NCBI RefSeq assembly: GCF_022539665.2
Contig: NC_081336.1
Span: 186,001-250,000, forward strand
Origin: Daphnia carinata
Lineage: Eukaryota; Arthropoda; Branchiopoda; Diplostraca; Daphniidae
Direction of reading: 5' to 3'
DNA length: 64,000 bases
Shown here: in pieces, positions 12,801-25,352 of the stretch
Position numbering within the stretch: position 1 is the stretch's first letter
Layout: every line of letters starts with the position of its first letter
Made by a program: the position numbers and the translations under genes
The notes under the pieces: model-generated
What the model was told of the DNA's origin: nothing
The model's input: the letters and a program-made list of their open reading frames with translations, nothing else
Database searches by the model: none

Positions 12801-12930
12801 ATTATTGCAGGAAGTCAGCAAAATATTTGCTGTTGATTATTTGACGTTACCGGTTTCGAAAACGAGGGTAAAACATAAATATTCAAGAAAATGCCACGAG
12901 GAGAAAATCTGTCTTACCGGAAGCAGCCAT
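9817..12930 (-). CDS. EIF4B: Eukaryotic translation initiation factor 4B (eIF4B)
   Basis: Eleven exons (12930-12918, 12653-12516, 12448-12279, 12207-12091, 12016-11785, 11719-11321, 11249-10988, 10923-10839, 10583-10162, 10072-9964, 9894-9817) keep frame and give 674 residues. The N-terminus (MAASAKKGKKSKGKVVSLSE, then SSWADEMED) is the eIF4B signature. An RRM follows (PYTAYIANLPYDIEVEDVSK ... RLRGFGYAEFE). Then comes a repeat-rich region like the human DRYG box, here built of DRDGPSSYGR units and later EYRPP/DYRPP repeats. A conserved block (RPKLSLKPRT ... SIFGAAKPVDTAARERAIEERL) follows, and the end is NKFAFLRAEDEGAESDSRDD. eIF4B stimulates the eIF4A helicase during 43S scanning. The donors after exons 2 and 4 read GC rather than GT, and exon 9 uses a weak GTCTTG donor. 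The gene is divergent from V-ATPase F. Confidence 0.95.
11431..11580 (-). repeat. Coding minisatellite, about five 30-bp units, in eIF4B exon 6
   Basis: Near-identical 30-bp units start at 11431, 11461, 11491, 11521 and 11551 and encode DRDGPSSYGR-like decapeptides on the minus strand. The unit length keeps the frame, so copy number can change without breaking the protein. Confidence 0.85.
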
Positions 12931-13121
12931 GTTTCTGAAATGCAATGGGGAACGCGAATCGATCACGCATGAGCTTAGTCATTGATATTTTAGAAACATA
13001 ATCGATGAACGATACATCGTTCATTTGTTTTTTTCTGCTGTCACATGACAATTCCCTTTTGACTGGAGCCTTGCTTTTTTCGTTCATTTCATCTTTCTAA
13101 ATAAAATTTACTGACAAAAAA
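12931..13121. promoter_or_regulatory. Shared divergent promoter region of eIF4B and V-ATPase F
   Basis: Only 191 bp separate the two outward-facing start codons, so both genes must be driven from this interval. No clear TATA box is visible. The core promoter elements were not resolved. Confidence 0.6.
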
Positions 13122-13765
13122 ATGGCTATTGCCGCAGCGAAAGGAAGACTCATAGCCGTGATTGGTGATGAGGTAAATAAGCTTTGCTCTGGTTTTACAA
13201 ACATATGGTAATTTCATTGCAATTTTTAATTTAAATATTTGCGTTAGGACACTTGTGTTGGTTTCCTTTTGGGTGGTATCGGCGAAATGAACAAAAACAG
13301 GCAACCAAATTTTATGGTTGTTGACAAGAGTATGGGAATTATTCTGTAATTTTTCTGGCATAAACAATTAATATTTATAACTTTCTGTTTCATGTTATGC
13401 AGACACCAGCATCAGTGAAGTCGAGGATTGCTTCAAGCGTTTTCTGAAGAGGGATGATATTGACATTATCTTGATCAATCAGAATGTGAGTATACAATGA
13501 AACCTTGCCTTACCTTGCATTTTCAACACCTTGTGTTCTGGGGTGACACAGGTAGCTGAAATGATCCGACATGTGATTGATAATCACAATGAACCAATCC
13601 CGGCAGTGCTTGAAATTCCTTCAAAAGATCACCCATATGATGCTTCAAAGGACTCTATTCTGCGTAGAGCCAAAGTAAGAAAAACTTGATAGATTTTTTA
13701 AATTTAAATATCTTCAATTTTTTTTTAAACATCAGGGAATGTTCAGCGCCGAAGACACCAAATAA
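13122..13765 (+). CDS. ATP6V1F: V-type H+-ATPase subunit F (V1 sector)
   Basis: Five exons (13122-13172, 13248-13329, 13403-13485, 13552-13674, 13736-13765) give 122 residues, the usual length for subunit F/Vma7. Typical family sequence is visible throughout: [67 protein letters not shown], and the end GMFSAEDTK. Subunit F sits in the central stalk with subunit D and couples ATP hydrolysis in V1 to rotation of the membrane ring, acidifying endosomes, lysosomes and ion-transporting epithelia. All residues expected from animal orthologues seem intact. Confidence 0.97.
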
Positions 13766-14652
13766 TTGCACGAACCCATCGGCGCGTAGAACATTTTCCC
13801 TAAATAGCTTTCTTTTTGTTTGTGTTGTTGTTTCTTTTATACATTCCTGTCCTTGTTTCAAATGAAACTTAAATAGAGCAATCAAAGGTACTTGTTTGTA
13901 GAAACTATAATTTTGTATGGATATAAAAGCCAGGGTTAACATTGGCATTTCGTCTCCTCCCGTTAATCGATAAAAGTAGTCTTGTACAAGGAAAACAATT
14001 AACGAGCCAATTGATGGAAAATGAAAAGTTCAACTTTTCGGTCTTGGAGATCAACCGGGTCTGTGCATTTGTAAAAAAGGGAAAACTTTACGAAGAATTT
14101 TTTTTTTTTCTCTGGAAAAATGTGTCGGAAATACATAGCCCAAAACCATTTCTCAAACGGGAAGCTACATTGAGTTTTGATTATGAACTGATTGCAACTT
14201 CGTGCAAATCCTTTCATCATTCGTAGAAGGGGATGCTAGGAATTTGATTTCTTTTGTGAACTTCTCTCCCTGGAAATGTCAGGGGGTTGTTGAATACATC
14301 AACGTCAACATTGAAAAGACTCCATTCCACAAAAGAAAAAAGAAAATGAGCGCAAGAATTGGGTACAAATCGTCGATTTCGTTCAAGGAAATGACAGTTG
14401 GTATTGCTAACGTACGTATTTTGTCTCTTGTTTGTATGACATGCGTTCAATTCAGATTGGAAAATGGGCCGTGAACAAAGGCATCGTGATGAGGCGATGT
14501 AATTATTTCTGTAGTCGGCGTAGGGAGGGAAATGATTGCGTCTGCGCACTACATTTAAAATGCGTCAAATTGTCCGCATCGGAGTCCTAGACGAAAAAAG
14601 TTAAGAGACGGTGCCGAATAATAACCAGTTGCAGCTCCAGACTCTCGCGAGG
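13766..14652. other. 3' region of V-ATPase F and upstream region of the GPCR
   Basis: No coding sequence supported. Open frames on both strands here lack splice context or family similarity. Confidence 0.35.
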
Positions 14653-15798
14653 ATGGACCCTGCAGGACACACCATGTCCGACCATCACTCTTCGTTGAAC
14701 ATCACTTGCATTGATTGCATCGGACAGAAATCCATTGCATTTAGTCAAGAGACGACTCGTCCCATCCAGTTCGACCATCCGTTAATAGCTTCCCCAGTGC
14801 TATTCATCTTGCGCTGTTTAGCAATCGCATTAGGATTGCCGATCCATTTGTTAGTGGCCGTTGTCATTTTACGAACTCGACAACTTTACAATCCACGAAA
14901 CGCGTTTTGGTTGGGCAGCATAGCGTGCCATTGTGCCAGTTTAATAATGGGCGCTTACGAATATTGGGCAGTGGTTGCGTTAACACGACCCACTGGATGG
15001 GTATGTCGGATATACAGCCTACTCGTTGGCTATCCATACACCATTTTATTAGTGAGCCTTTTATTGGCTACGGCTGACCGTTGGTTTGCCATTAGCAGCC
15101 CCATCAAACACCGGCGGTACGTTACTGTGTCTGCCGTGGCCGTTTGTCTCGTCACGGCTTGGATCCTCGTTTTCTTCTTCATCACCAGCCCCTATTGGTT
15201 AGGAAAAATAAAACTGTTGGCCTGTTCTGTCAATGCAGATATCATCAAATGGGTGACACTTACCCATTTCATCATAATCATTTTTATTATTATGGCTCAA
15301 GTGGCTGTTTTTGTCCGTACTCGTCACTGCTTGCGATTCAAAGCGCATCACCCATCGATGAAACAACCACCAGTTGATTTCTTGTACTCGTCCATTACTT
15401 CTTCGACATCGACGACGCTCAAACGGGAAGAATATTTCGTACATTTGCCAAACAAGACGATATGCCGTCTGGAATTGGAAGCTTCGGTGACTCTGTTTTG
15501 CGGTGTGGCTACACTCTGTGTCTGCGCCCTTCCGTTGGCCTTGGTCTTTGTCACTTTGATTGTCTGTAAAATCGGAATCGATCGACTGCAATGCAACGAA
15601 GCAACAATTGTGGCTTTAATCCCGTACGCCAGAGAACTGCTTCTATTGCATTCGGTGGGCAGTCCTGTACTGTACATTCTCAGAAGTCGTGAATTTTCAA
15701 AGGCTTTTCGACGTACGCTTCCACGATGTTTCTTTTTTCTTCGAGACCAAAGACGGAGGGAGCGATGTGCAAGTCCCATGGAGCTAAGGCAATTTTAA
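14653..15798 (+). CDS. Single-exon rhodopsin-like (class A) orphan G-protein-coupled receptor
   Basis: One uninterrupted frame of 381 residues starts at the first ATG (14653); the open frame reaches back to 14611 but without an earlier ATG. Seven hydrophobic segments are visible at about residues 48-73, 84-108, 118-141, 157-179, 198-221, 277-304 and 317-341. An N-glycosylation site (NIT) lies at residue 16. Cysteines near residues 118 and 191 could form the conserved loop disulphide. The end of segment 3 reads ADRW, a variant of DRY. Segment 7 ends SPVLY in place of NPxxY, followed by a basic helix-8-like stretch (RSREFSKAFRR). Segment 6 has CALP instead of CWxP. The ligand cannot be inferred. 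The absence of introns in an intron-rich neighbourhood suggests retroposition or an old intronless family. Confidence 0.75.
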   Translation: MDPAGHTMSDHHSSLNITCIDCIGQKSIAFSQETTRPIQFDHPLIASPVLFILRCLAIALGLPIHLLVAVVILRTRQLYNPRNAFWLGSIACHCASLIMGAYEYWAVVALTRPTGWVCRIYSLLVGYPYTILLVSLLLATADRWFAISSPIKHRRYVTVSAVAVCLVTAWILVFFFITSPYWLGKIKLLACSVNADIIKWVTLTHFIIIIFIIMAQVAVFVRTRHCLRFKAHHPSMKQPPVDFLYSSITSSTSTTLKREEYFVHLPNKTICRLELEASVTLFCGVATLCVCALPLALVFVTLIVCKIGIDRLQCNEATIVALIPYARELLLLHSVGSPVLYILRSREFSKAFRRTLPRCFFFLRDQRRRERCASPMELRQF

Positions 15799-17954
15799 AC
15801 TTGTGTTTCGTTGCTGTCACGTTCGCACACATCCTTTGCAAATTGAGAAACTTCGTACTGTCTGCAAGTCACGTCCTTTATTGGATTTATCCTAGAAGAT
15901 AAACAGTTGAGTAGGTGAATTTTAAAGTTGGGAGTCATGAAAAAGAAACACGAGCACTTACTGTCAAGGCTATCAATACGTGATGAAGCGTATCAGCGCG
16001 TGTGTCACATTAAATTACCTTGAGTGGACTTGTTGGATGAAAATTGGATCAAAACCAGCAAAAGGCTCAGTAGAGGATGTCGTTTTGTTTTCGAAAACAT
16101 TATAGATTTAATATTGAGACAATGGGATGGGTGTGACGTGGGGGTTCTTGCTACGATCAACAAACTTTCAGCTGCCTTGCAGAGGATTTCTGGGCGTTCC
16201 AACTTCTTCATCTTTTCTCATCGTCATGTGCTAAAGAATAAATTTTAATCATTTGTCCATTTGCTTTAGATGTATAAACTTGAAAGAGCATGTAGCTTAT
16301 GGCAAAGATGTCCTGTAGGATTAATATGAAACATAGAGGGGAGTAGAAACAAAAGCTTGTGGATTTGCTCGTATCCAAGTTACGTCCTTTTGACCGATGT
16401 TATCTTATGTTCTTGTATTTGCTGACAACCATTAAATTTTAACGAGGCACGTTCGTCCTTTTTGTTCGTGAGTGCTTTTGGCTAAAAACAGAAGACGCGC
16501 GATCCCATTCCTCGAAAATCCCACAAAATCCTGTGTGTACCATCCCTTGACTCATTCTACTTTTGAGCTCCTGTATACCAACAATCAAATGTAATGCTGA
16601 CATCGGCGTATCAACATACAAAGAAAATTCCTCCTTCTCCTATGTAAACATCTGATATTTTTGTACAAAAATCTCAATAGCCAGTTCTTGTCTGATTCCA
16701 TAATATTGCAAAATGAGCTTTGGCTTTAGTTTAGATGAAAACATGGGAGATAAAAAGAGATATTACCTTGTATTGGCGGGCGAATAGAGCGTGAGTAGCA
16801 GCTTAATCAACACGTGGGCGACTGAACACAGATGAAAATCGTCTTCCACGAAACACACATCACACAAAGTACGTCTGTAGCTTATTGGGCGTATGCTTAG
16901 TGGTTTGGAACAGATTTTCTCACAGCTGCACGATCCATTTGATTCCATACCACTGGAAATCTAGAAACTTGGTTGCATCAAGGTGAAGGGATAAACGCAT
17001 TCGACTGTGTCATGCAATGTTACCCATTTTCTCTACTTTGCCACATGTTGCCAAGTGGGGGAAAAAAATGAAGGTCGTACATTTTTGTTTACTTTCAAAG
17101 TGTTTTCCCAATTTTTAAAATTGAATCTATTTGAATAATTTATGCCGCCAAAATTCATTATTCAAGTCTCATGCAATTGTAAATAATTTTAGTATTGATC
17201 ACTTTTTTTGGAAATTCGGCGACATAAGCGTCGGCAATGCAACATGGGATCAATTCGTCTTCTTGTCTAATCCTCGACGTTGCAGCATCCCGACGAAGCT
17301 GAATATTTTATTGTAAGCAACCGTTCTTTAATGGGAGTATTGCGTTTGAGGTCTGAATGCCTGGTTTATAGTGGTACGATAAACGTTGGCCTGTCACTCT
17401 AAGTTTAATTACTTGCCTGGAGAACGTGAAACAGAAACCGTCTACCAAACATGCGGTTTCCTGGTTGACCCAGGCAGAGATGGAATCTATACGTAGTGGA
17501 TTCCAAACAATACGGTCGGTTCTATACGTTAAGTGGGCTTAGAAACATATATCTGGAAAAGAAACATGTTGCTCTTACCTGTCATAAGCTTGTTGTCTGT
17601 CAACCGGACGCGTCCCGTAACAACTGGTTGTCAGAGTATCGGGCAATCTTGCGTACGTTATTAATCCTTGGTTGCAGCTTTCATAGCCGGACCGCATGAT
17701 ACGTAAACATTGATCGCTTTATTTCCTTTACACATCATTTGATGAAATCCCAATACGCATCTTGAATTCCACCGTTTACCACGTGGTATTGGAGACGGTG
17801 ACGTCATGGACTAGCAGACAACAATCCAGACTAGTGACATCTTGTTATAGATTTGTTCAATCATTTAATTACCTTATTTCCAAGTCGTGCTCATCGTAAT
17901 AAGACACAAAGTATTCAGACTCTGCTGTCAGCGGTCCATATAAAATAAGGTAAT
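15799..17954. other. Intergenic stretch with no supported gene
   Basis: Several short open frames occur on both strands, for example 16948-16763 (-), which ends at a plausible donor. I could not join them into a gene that keeps frame, and none resembles a known family. Promoter elements for HINT1 probably lie at the right-hand end. Confidence 0.3.
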
Positions 17955-18466
<512 letters not shown>

Positions 18467-19232
18467 ACAAATTTTGATCACTTCATTGAGTTGTCTGTAC
18501 CATTGCCAGATATCTCAAATAAATCTATTGTAACTGCACCGTAGCAACATATCCTGTCTATTGCGCTTGCATAATTTTACATTCAAGTTGATGTTTAACC
18601 CAACCACAACCATCTCTAAATGGTAACGAGAAAACAACATGTATCAAGCACAAGGGCTTGTGTTTATGATAATTTTCTGTGTCTTGTTTCTCACAATCCT
18701 CAAGAAAAGGTGACCATGGAAATGTGGGGTCACAAGACGATAGTCAAAAACATTTCAATGGCCTTGGCTTTCGAGTGGTCCTTGAATATCGCAATTTACG
18801 TTCGATAAGTGCTTCAAGAGCTGCGTGTATAATTCAGAAACATTTCACTATCGCATATTAAAGAAACGAAAGAAATGAATAGAAACAAGGAGTTGTATCA
18901 GAGAATATAAACTATGGGGCTATTTACTTATAAAAAGATGGGTCAAAAAACACATATTGATTGTAATATTTTTGTCTATAGCTTCTCTTTTTCTCAAATG
19001 TTGTCAAGGCTAAACATATATCAGGAAAAAGAAGTACACGGTACCATAAAAGGACGCTTAAAAATGCCTGAAGACCTGAGAGACGGTTATCGGCCGGCCA
19101 TTAAATGAAAAAAAAAAAGAAACATTCAAAATAGAATAATAATGCCAAAAACAATCGATTTCACTGTCATAATTTAGATAATGTAAAAAAAAAAGAATTA
19201 AGTGTTTTAATTTCTTTTAAAACAAATTGTTT
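18467..19232. other. Convergent 3' region between HINT1 and the C13-like gene
   Basis: AT-rich with A-runs near 19107 and 19184. No supported gene. Confidence 0.35.
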
Positions 19233-21499
19233 TCATCGTCTTCGTCGTCCAGTTAAAAGCCGTGGAGGTGGATCGACTTGAGTTCCTGGCCGGCTGAGCC
19301 ACAGTCGTGTTGGCACGTACTGGCATCCCATGTAAAGCGATTTCAGCTCGTAGCTGGAATAGGGCGGAACGGCGTCGCACGGCGCCCCGAACAGATTGTA
19401 TTTCAATGTTCCATTAGAGTTGTCCTCGTATCGACTTGTAGAAAATCGAATGACATCTAAAGAATCCTGTGGATTAAAAAAAGAAATGAAGCGAAAGCGA
19501 GACAAAATCAAAGTGGCGCCATTCAAACCTTGAACGCTTGCGAGAGACAAGAATGGCCGTGATGATAATTAGCCCAATGGTGTGTGAATTCGCCGACCAT
19601 CGACAGCTGCTGCGATTGGCCGCTGGTGAACATCAAAACATTGGCATGACGTTTGGATCGTTTCAAACTGTCGGCCAATAAACCCGAATAATTTTGATCC
19701 ACTAAAACGACCACCTGGCGGGCCAAGCAATCTTGAATGTCTCGCAGAAATTCTCGAATCGTGTACACTTTCGTTTCATCATACTGCGCCATAAATAGAA
19801 TTTAATCATTTAATCATTTTAAAAAATTATAATTTAAATACCTCTCCGTTATTATCGGCATCCCACAAGAGGGAAGCACCATCCGATCGTGTGGGACTGG
19901 ACAGGTAAATGACGAACGAATCGGCGCAGTGCGGAGTGGTGCACACCGTGCGGATGTGATTGCGTAATCCGATTTTCAACGAGGCCGGATACATGGCCGG
20001 TCGTTCGCTGGCATCGTGATGATCGTGATGTCGATGCGGATTCACTGGTTTGACATCAGCCGTTTTTTGATTGGGCAACACTTTCGGAGAGAAAAATGAA
20101 AACGGATCGGATGCAATCGGATCGGCTGCTTTGCTGGGCTGTTGTTCGGCTCCTGATGCTCCTTTTTTGGCTCTGGCGCCGTTGGCGAAAAAGATTTTGA
20201 CGCTCTGCTTGTCGAACCCGTTGTGACGCAACATGCGGTACACGGACATGAGCCGGCCGAGTTCTCTTTCCCCACTCCATTGCCAATTCCATCCGCCAGA
20301 GAGGAGGACCGCCTGATCGCACGTTTCAAACAGACGACATCTGGTCTTGACCACGTCTTGCGTACTGTCGCATCGCTTGTGATTCGTACTCAAAGGATCG
20401 CAAATCAATTCGGATGTTTCGTTCCACGAGCGGAGTTGAGGGCACGGCGCCAATCCTTTGACTTGATTGGTGCACACCAAACGTTGCTCGCTTTGCAAAG
20501 GCGCTTTATTTTGCAAATGGACCAGCGGCAAGAAATCAACGTCGCAACGGTGCGGATGACGCCAATTAGTCGTCGGTGCAGCAGCATTAGTCGCCCGTCT
20601 CACCATCATCCGGTTGGCGCATCGGTTCTTGAAAATTCGGTTCATGCATTCATCGCCATCTGTTGAGTGAAATCGATAACACGTATTAAAAATGACACCG
20701 AGATATCTTTTAAAGAGTTAAAAGACATACCTAATGGAATGCCACCGGCGGCGATGCAATTGACGTCCGAAGTGTTGTAATCGACGACAAAGACGTAGAG
20801 AGTGTGGCCAAAGGCGAGATGAGGTGTCGGGTCGAGGACGATCCAGGCGTCGTGAGCGCCTGTTTTGGTCAGGGCGCCGTCAGGTAAGACGGCGTCCAAT
20901 TTATGATTCCATTTCTGCTGCTGTTTATCGACGGTGGCCACGTACAGGTTCATATTGCTGGCCACAGGCCGGCTATTGGCTATGGTACTTTGCTGTTCTT
21001 CTTCTTTCTCTTCGTGTTGGTCCTCTGTTGGTCGGGAACACATGGCATCTGTTGAATTGCAATTGAATTGAAGAGTCTGGCCGCGAACGATTCGCAGTGC
21101 CGCGTCCACCCATCGTGTCAACACCGAAGCATCGGGAATCGGAGCGGCCGGTCCCGTGTTCACCACTGGGCTCATTCGTTGCAATTCTCGATTGACCAAT
21201 TCCAAAGGCGAATAGGTGATGGGTTGGCCAACGGTTTGCACATCGTCATCAGACGGTTGACACCACGTACCAATTTCCTTGTCGTATAGAACTTCCCATT
21301 CTGAATTGTCTTGTTCGCTTTGTTGTTGTTGTGAACGATGAAGACTAGACAAATTGTCGGTAATCAACGCACTGTTATTGTTGTTTGACACACTGTTGTT
21401 GCTATTAATGACATTGTTTTTGGTTTCAGATGGAACCGGAGTGGACGACACACCAATCAAATGCGAATAAACGTAAAAGAGAACGACGGCGCACTTCAT
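19233..21499 (-). CDS. Secreted protein with a C13/legumain-like (caspase-fold) domain, probably catalytically inactive
   Basis: Four exons (21499-20731, 20659-19842, 19783-19529, 19466-19233) give 691 residues. A signal peptide (MKCAVVLFYVYSHLIGVSS) precedes a long Asn/Ser/Gln-rich stretch, then a conserved-looking globular part. From about residue 340 the order of strands recalls C13 peptidases: CDQAVLLSGGWN, VYRMLRHNGF, VKIFFANG, DSFVIYLSSPT, ASLLWDADNNGE, then VVVLVDQNYSGLLADSL and ANVLMFTSGQSQQLS. In legumain the fourth strand ends in the catalytic His-Gly and the later strand in Glu-Ala-Cys; here these places read SSP and DQNYSG, so the catalytic dyad appears to be missing. A His/Asp-rich insert (HRHHDHHDASE) separates the strands. 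The C-terminus is GRRRR. The family assignment is tentative and rests on motif order only. Confidence 0.6.
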
Positions 21500-23072
21500 T
21501 TCCAATCTTTTCGTGGTTCAAATTTTGAAAAACAAATCACTTTATAGAACAGAACACGCGAATGGCACTAGAATCGACGACGGGACATGATTCACTTTTT
21601 TCTTTTATATTATTTTTTGAAATAAAAAAATTGGTTGTCGATGCGCGAAGCACTGGCAGCGTTTTGGGTGGCAAACTGGCAAACTGAGCCACTTTTATAC
21701 GAGGACGTTGCTATAAAAGACACACACACTAGGTGGGGGAGGGTCTCTTTTTCTTGAACAAACAAAAAGAAAGGAAGAATGAAAAAAGAAAATAACCAAC
21801 GTGTGGTGATGATCGCATGTAACTGCGCGCCGAGAAGCCCCAAAAAGGTGCCGACTCTCTTTCTGCCCTTTCATTAAGACACGCCCCGTTCCGCCTGCTT
21901 TACCCCCCCCCTCTCCACCTACCACCTATGCACAATACACCACCATCTCTCCGAATTGATACAATTGTTTTCTTTTTTTTTCATGAAAAAAAAACCGAAA
22001 CGAAAACGATTCAATGAGGAATTATACACATAAAAAAGATTTTTCCTTTGAGCAACAAGAAAAAAAAATCTTATTTCCCCTCCCATATGTGTATGTACAC
22101 TCTTTAGGTAAAGTATACATAAAAGACACAAAAAGTGTCGGCGGTGCGGCATAGATCAAAGGAAGCCGCCGTCAAAGGCGCGGCATGCTGTCTACTGACT
22201 CCCAGCGTTCTCCGACGCGCTTTCTCAAAGGAGCCGCTTGTCAGCTCATCGCTACACCGACCTTTGTGCCACTCATCGCCGCCGCCGCCGCCGCGCACCC
22301 AAAGGCATATCGCCTCGCCCAGTAAGCCCACCACCTTTTTATCCTCTCCTTCATTTTTTGTCTTCTTTTCAAAACCGCGCATCAAATGTACGTACAGATA
22401 TGCAAGCCGTTGATTCCCATCAAACTTATTATGAAATGCCATGTTTGTTTGTTGCGCTTTTACAACACGTCACGAAAACAAAACATGGAAATTGAATATG
22501 TTTACTGGCGAAATCGCTCGATGGATCGCGTTCCCGACATAACGGAAATCATTTTCTTTTTTTTTTTATTATCAAACAAGTTTTCGGCCATCTACGTCAA
22601 TGGCCTCTGGCTTTTTGTCAAGCTTAGGTTAAACTCTAAACCAATAATAATCCTTTAACAAAAAAGAGTTTCTCATGTGGAACAACTTTGAAAGTAAGGA
22701 TTTTCGTTCAAATTGATTAAAAGCGCAACGAATACGTGTAGAAATATAGAAAATCATTTTCGTTTTGTCAGGAAGCGTCCGCCACGCCATCTCGGGACCA
22801 GGCACGCAATAGACTTAACTGTAATGTTTTTTTTTCTTCTTTTGAAGTATGTTGAAGTAAAAAATAAGCTGTTTTTTGACATTTCTACGTTTTATCCGAA
22901 TTCAGAATATCAAGAATGTCTTTGTATGCTAGACTTTCTTTAAATTTCTCACAATCTACCAACATGACATGGTCCTCATGACGAAGAGCACCTAGATCCT
23001 ATCTACAATATAAGGTAAAGGGGTCCAACCTGCAAATTCACCATTGGAGTACACTGAATGTGTTGGTTTATC
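21500..23072. other. Upstream region of the C13-like gene, intergenic
   Basis: No gene supported. It contains a short GCC trinucleotide run (about 22277-22294) and several poly-pyrimidine tracts. Open frames here look like chance. Confidence 0.35.
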
Positions 23073-23769
<697 letters not shown>

Positions 23770-24063
23770 TTTTAGTTGTTGATTACAGCGCGATGTCTGC
23801 TACCGTTTAATTGTTTGCCAGATTTCAAGAGCCAGCCCATGACAAAAATAGAACTCAACGAGCTAGTTGCTGATACTCTTCACCAAATATAACTTAATTG
23901 TTCTTAGTGTCTTTGTAAATTTTATTATCATATTTATATGTTCATTAGAAAACGGCTTGGCAGGGATTTTTCTGCATGTCTGACACGGGAAGCAGACGAA
24001 ATATCAGTGGGAAAACATTGTATTCCATCTCTTTGGATTCGGCTTTTATAAACGCGTGATATA
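23770..24063. promoter_or_regulatory. Shared divergent promoter region of HINT2 and MRPL30
   Basis: 294 bp separate two outward-facing start codons whose products are both predicted to be mitochondrial. No TATA box is obvious. Elements were not resolved. Confidence 0.5.
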
Positions 24064-24863
24064 ATGTTTACTCTCAAACATGTATTTGTTACAAACTGCC
24101 GTTTCTTATCCACAAGAAGCAGTGCGTTGCCTAAAAGTTTACATAAAACTGAATCGCCGGAAAGAGTAGTGGAAAAAACCCAGAAATTGCGTAATAACCA
24201 AATAGGCTTTACCGAAGACGGCGGCCAAAGGTTTCACGGTTTCACATACTATCCAAGGTTGTTAATTGTGTACCGTTTAAGTAAAAACAAAAAACTGTTA
24301 CATAATGGTTTCACCATTTTTAGGCTCCCTGGGCAGCAAGATCCTCCTTATGAGCCATCAAAGGTGCTGATGGTCGAGCGAATACGAGATTTGAAGCACA
24401 GGCCATACTGGGAAAAGGATGTTCTTACCAAACTTGGTTTGCCGATGACAGTTAAAGTGTGGACTTAAAATAGTATTGATTATCTTGTAGGATTCAACAA
24501 TCTGTTTGTTTCAATAGAGTTCGCAAGCTGTTATTGTTGCCAACACACCTTCAATGTGTGCCCAACTCTGGAAGGTTAAGCATTTGATCAGAGTCACCCC
24601 AATTACTTTTCCCCAGGTATTGGTATCAAATTTCGATTGCCTTTTCACCTTGTAATCACTTTGTGCATTTTCAGGGTCTACCTGAAGATGGTGATGCAGC
24701 AGGAGCCCGTTTGCAGGACAATGGAGAGCTAGTGTTTATCCCCAAATTAAAGAGTGATGCATTGATAGCGGCCACACAGTCCAAACCAGAAGATAGACGT
24801 GATTACCTTGACACGGACACAGTCAAGAAACATTTACGCCTCAAGTGGCTGATGCCATATTGA
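24064..24863 (+). CDS. MRPL30: Mitochondrial large-subunit ribosomal protein L30 (uL30m)
   Basis: Four exons (24064-24257, 24324-24450, 24518-24616, 24675-24863) give 202 residues. The N-terminus (MFTLKHVFVTNCRFLSTRSS) looks like a mitochondrial import signal. The L30 domain is recognised by RIRDLKHRPYWEKDVLTKLGL, by NTPSMCAQLWKVKHLIRVTP and by FPQGLPEDGDA, which match animal MRPL30 in order and spacing. The exon 2 donor is uncertain: ACA|GTTAAA keeps frame and gives a linker of about the expected length. The C-terminal extension (KSDALIAATQSKPEDRRDYL) is longer than in vertebrates. The protein is a structural part of the mitochondrial 39S subunit. Confidence 0.9.
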
Positions 24864-25352
24864 TTTCGATATGAAAGTAATACAATCACGTTGGTAGTTA
24901 TATTTTAGTCGAATATTTTCAGTATATTGAAAATGGATACAAACAAAGCCAGTCATTCCCGACAACGTTATAATATGATGTGTCTTGAGTTTTCAATGAA
25001 TATTGTTATATAATAAGCGAGTGAGAGGAGAGACTAGCCAAAGACGAAATACTCTCGCACATATTTATAAATTGACTATTATTTTTCTGGATAATTTAAG
25101 GGAGGAATGCCAGGATATAATAACAAACAAAAGAGTAGAAAACGCTTTTTCTTTTCTACTTTTTTTTTTCTTTTTTCTTTAAGTAAAATCCTTGTCGGGA
25201 TTGATAGTTGATTGATTTCCCGATTCAAATTGGCCCCATCAGTCGAATGACGAAAAGGTAGTGAAATAATAGGCAACAACTACGATGCTAACACAGAAAA
25301 ACACCATCACTGGTTGATGATAGATGTGTGGAAGCACACGATGCGGTAGTAG
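24864..25352. other. Convergent 3' region between MRPL30 and LONRF
   Basis: AT-rich, with a long T/C tract near 25140-25180. No coding sequence supported. Confidence 0.4.

Noticed and set aside
14217-14549. 110-codon minus-strand frame upstream of the GPCR
   Set aside because: No family match or gene context.
16439-16948. Two minus-strand frames that looked like exons of one gene
   Set aside because: The donor after the first is good, but no acceptor keeps the frame of the second, and neither resembles a known family.
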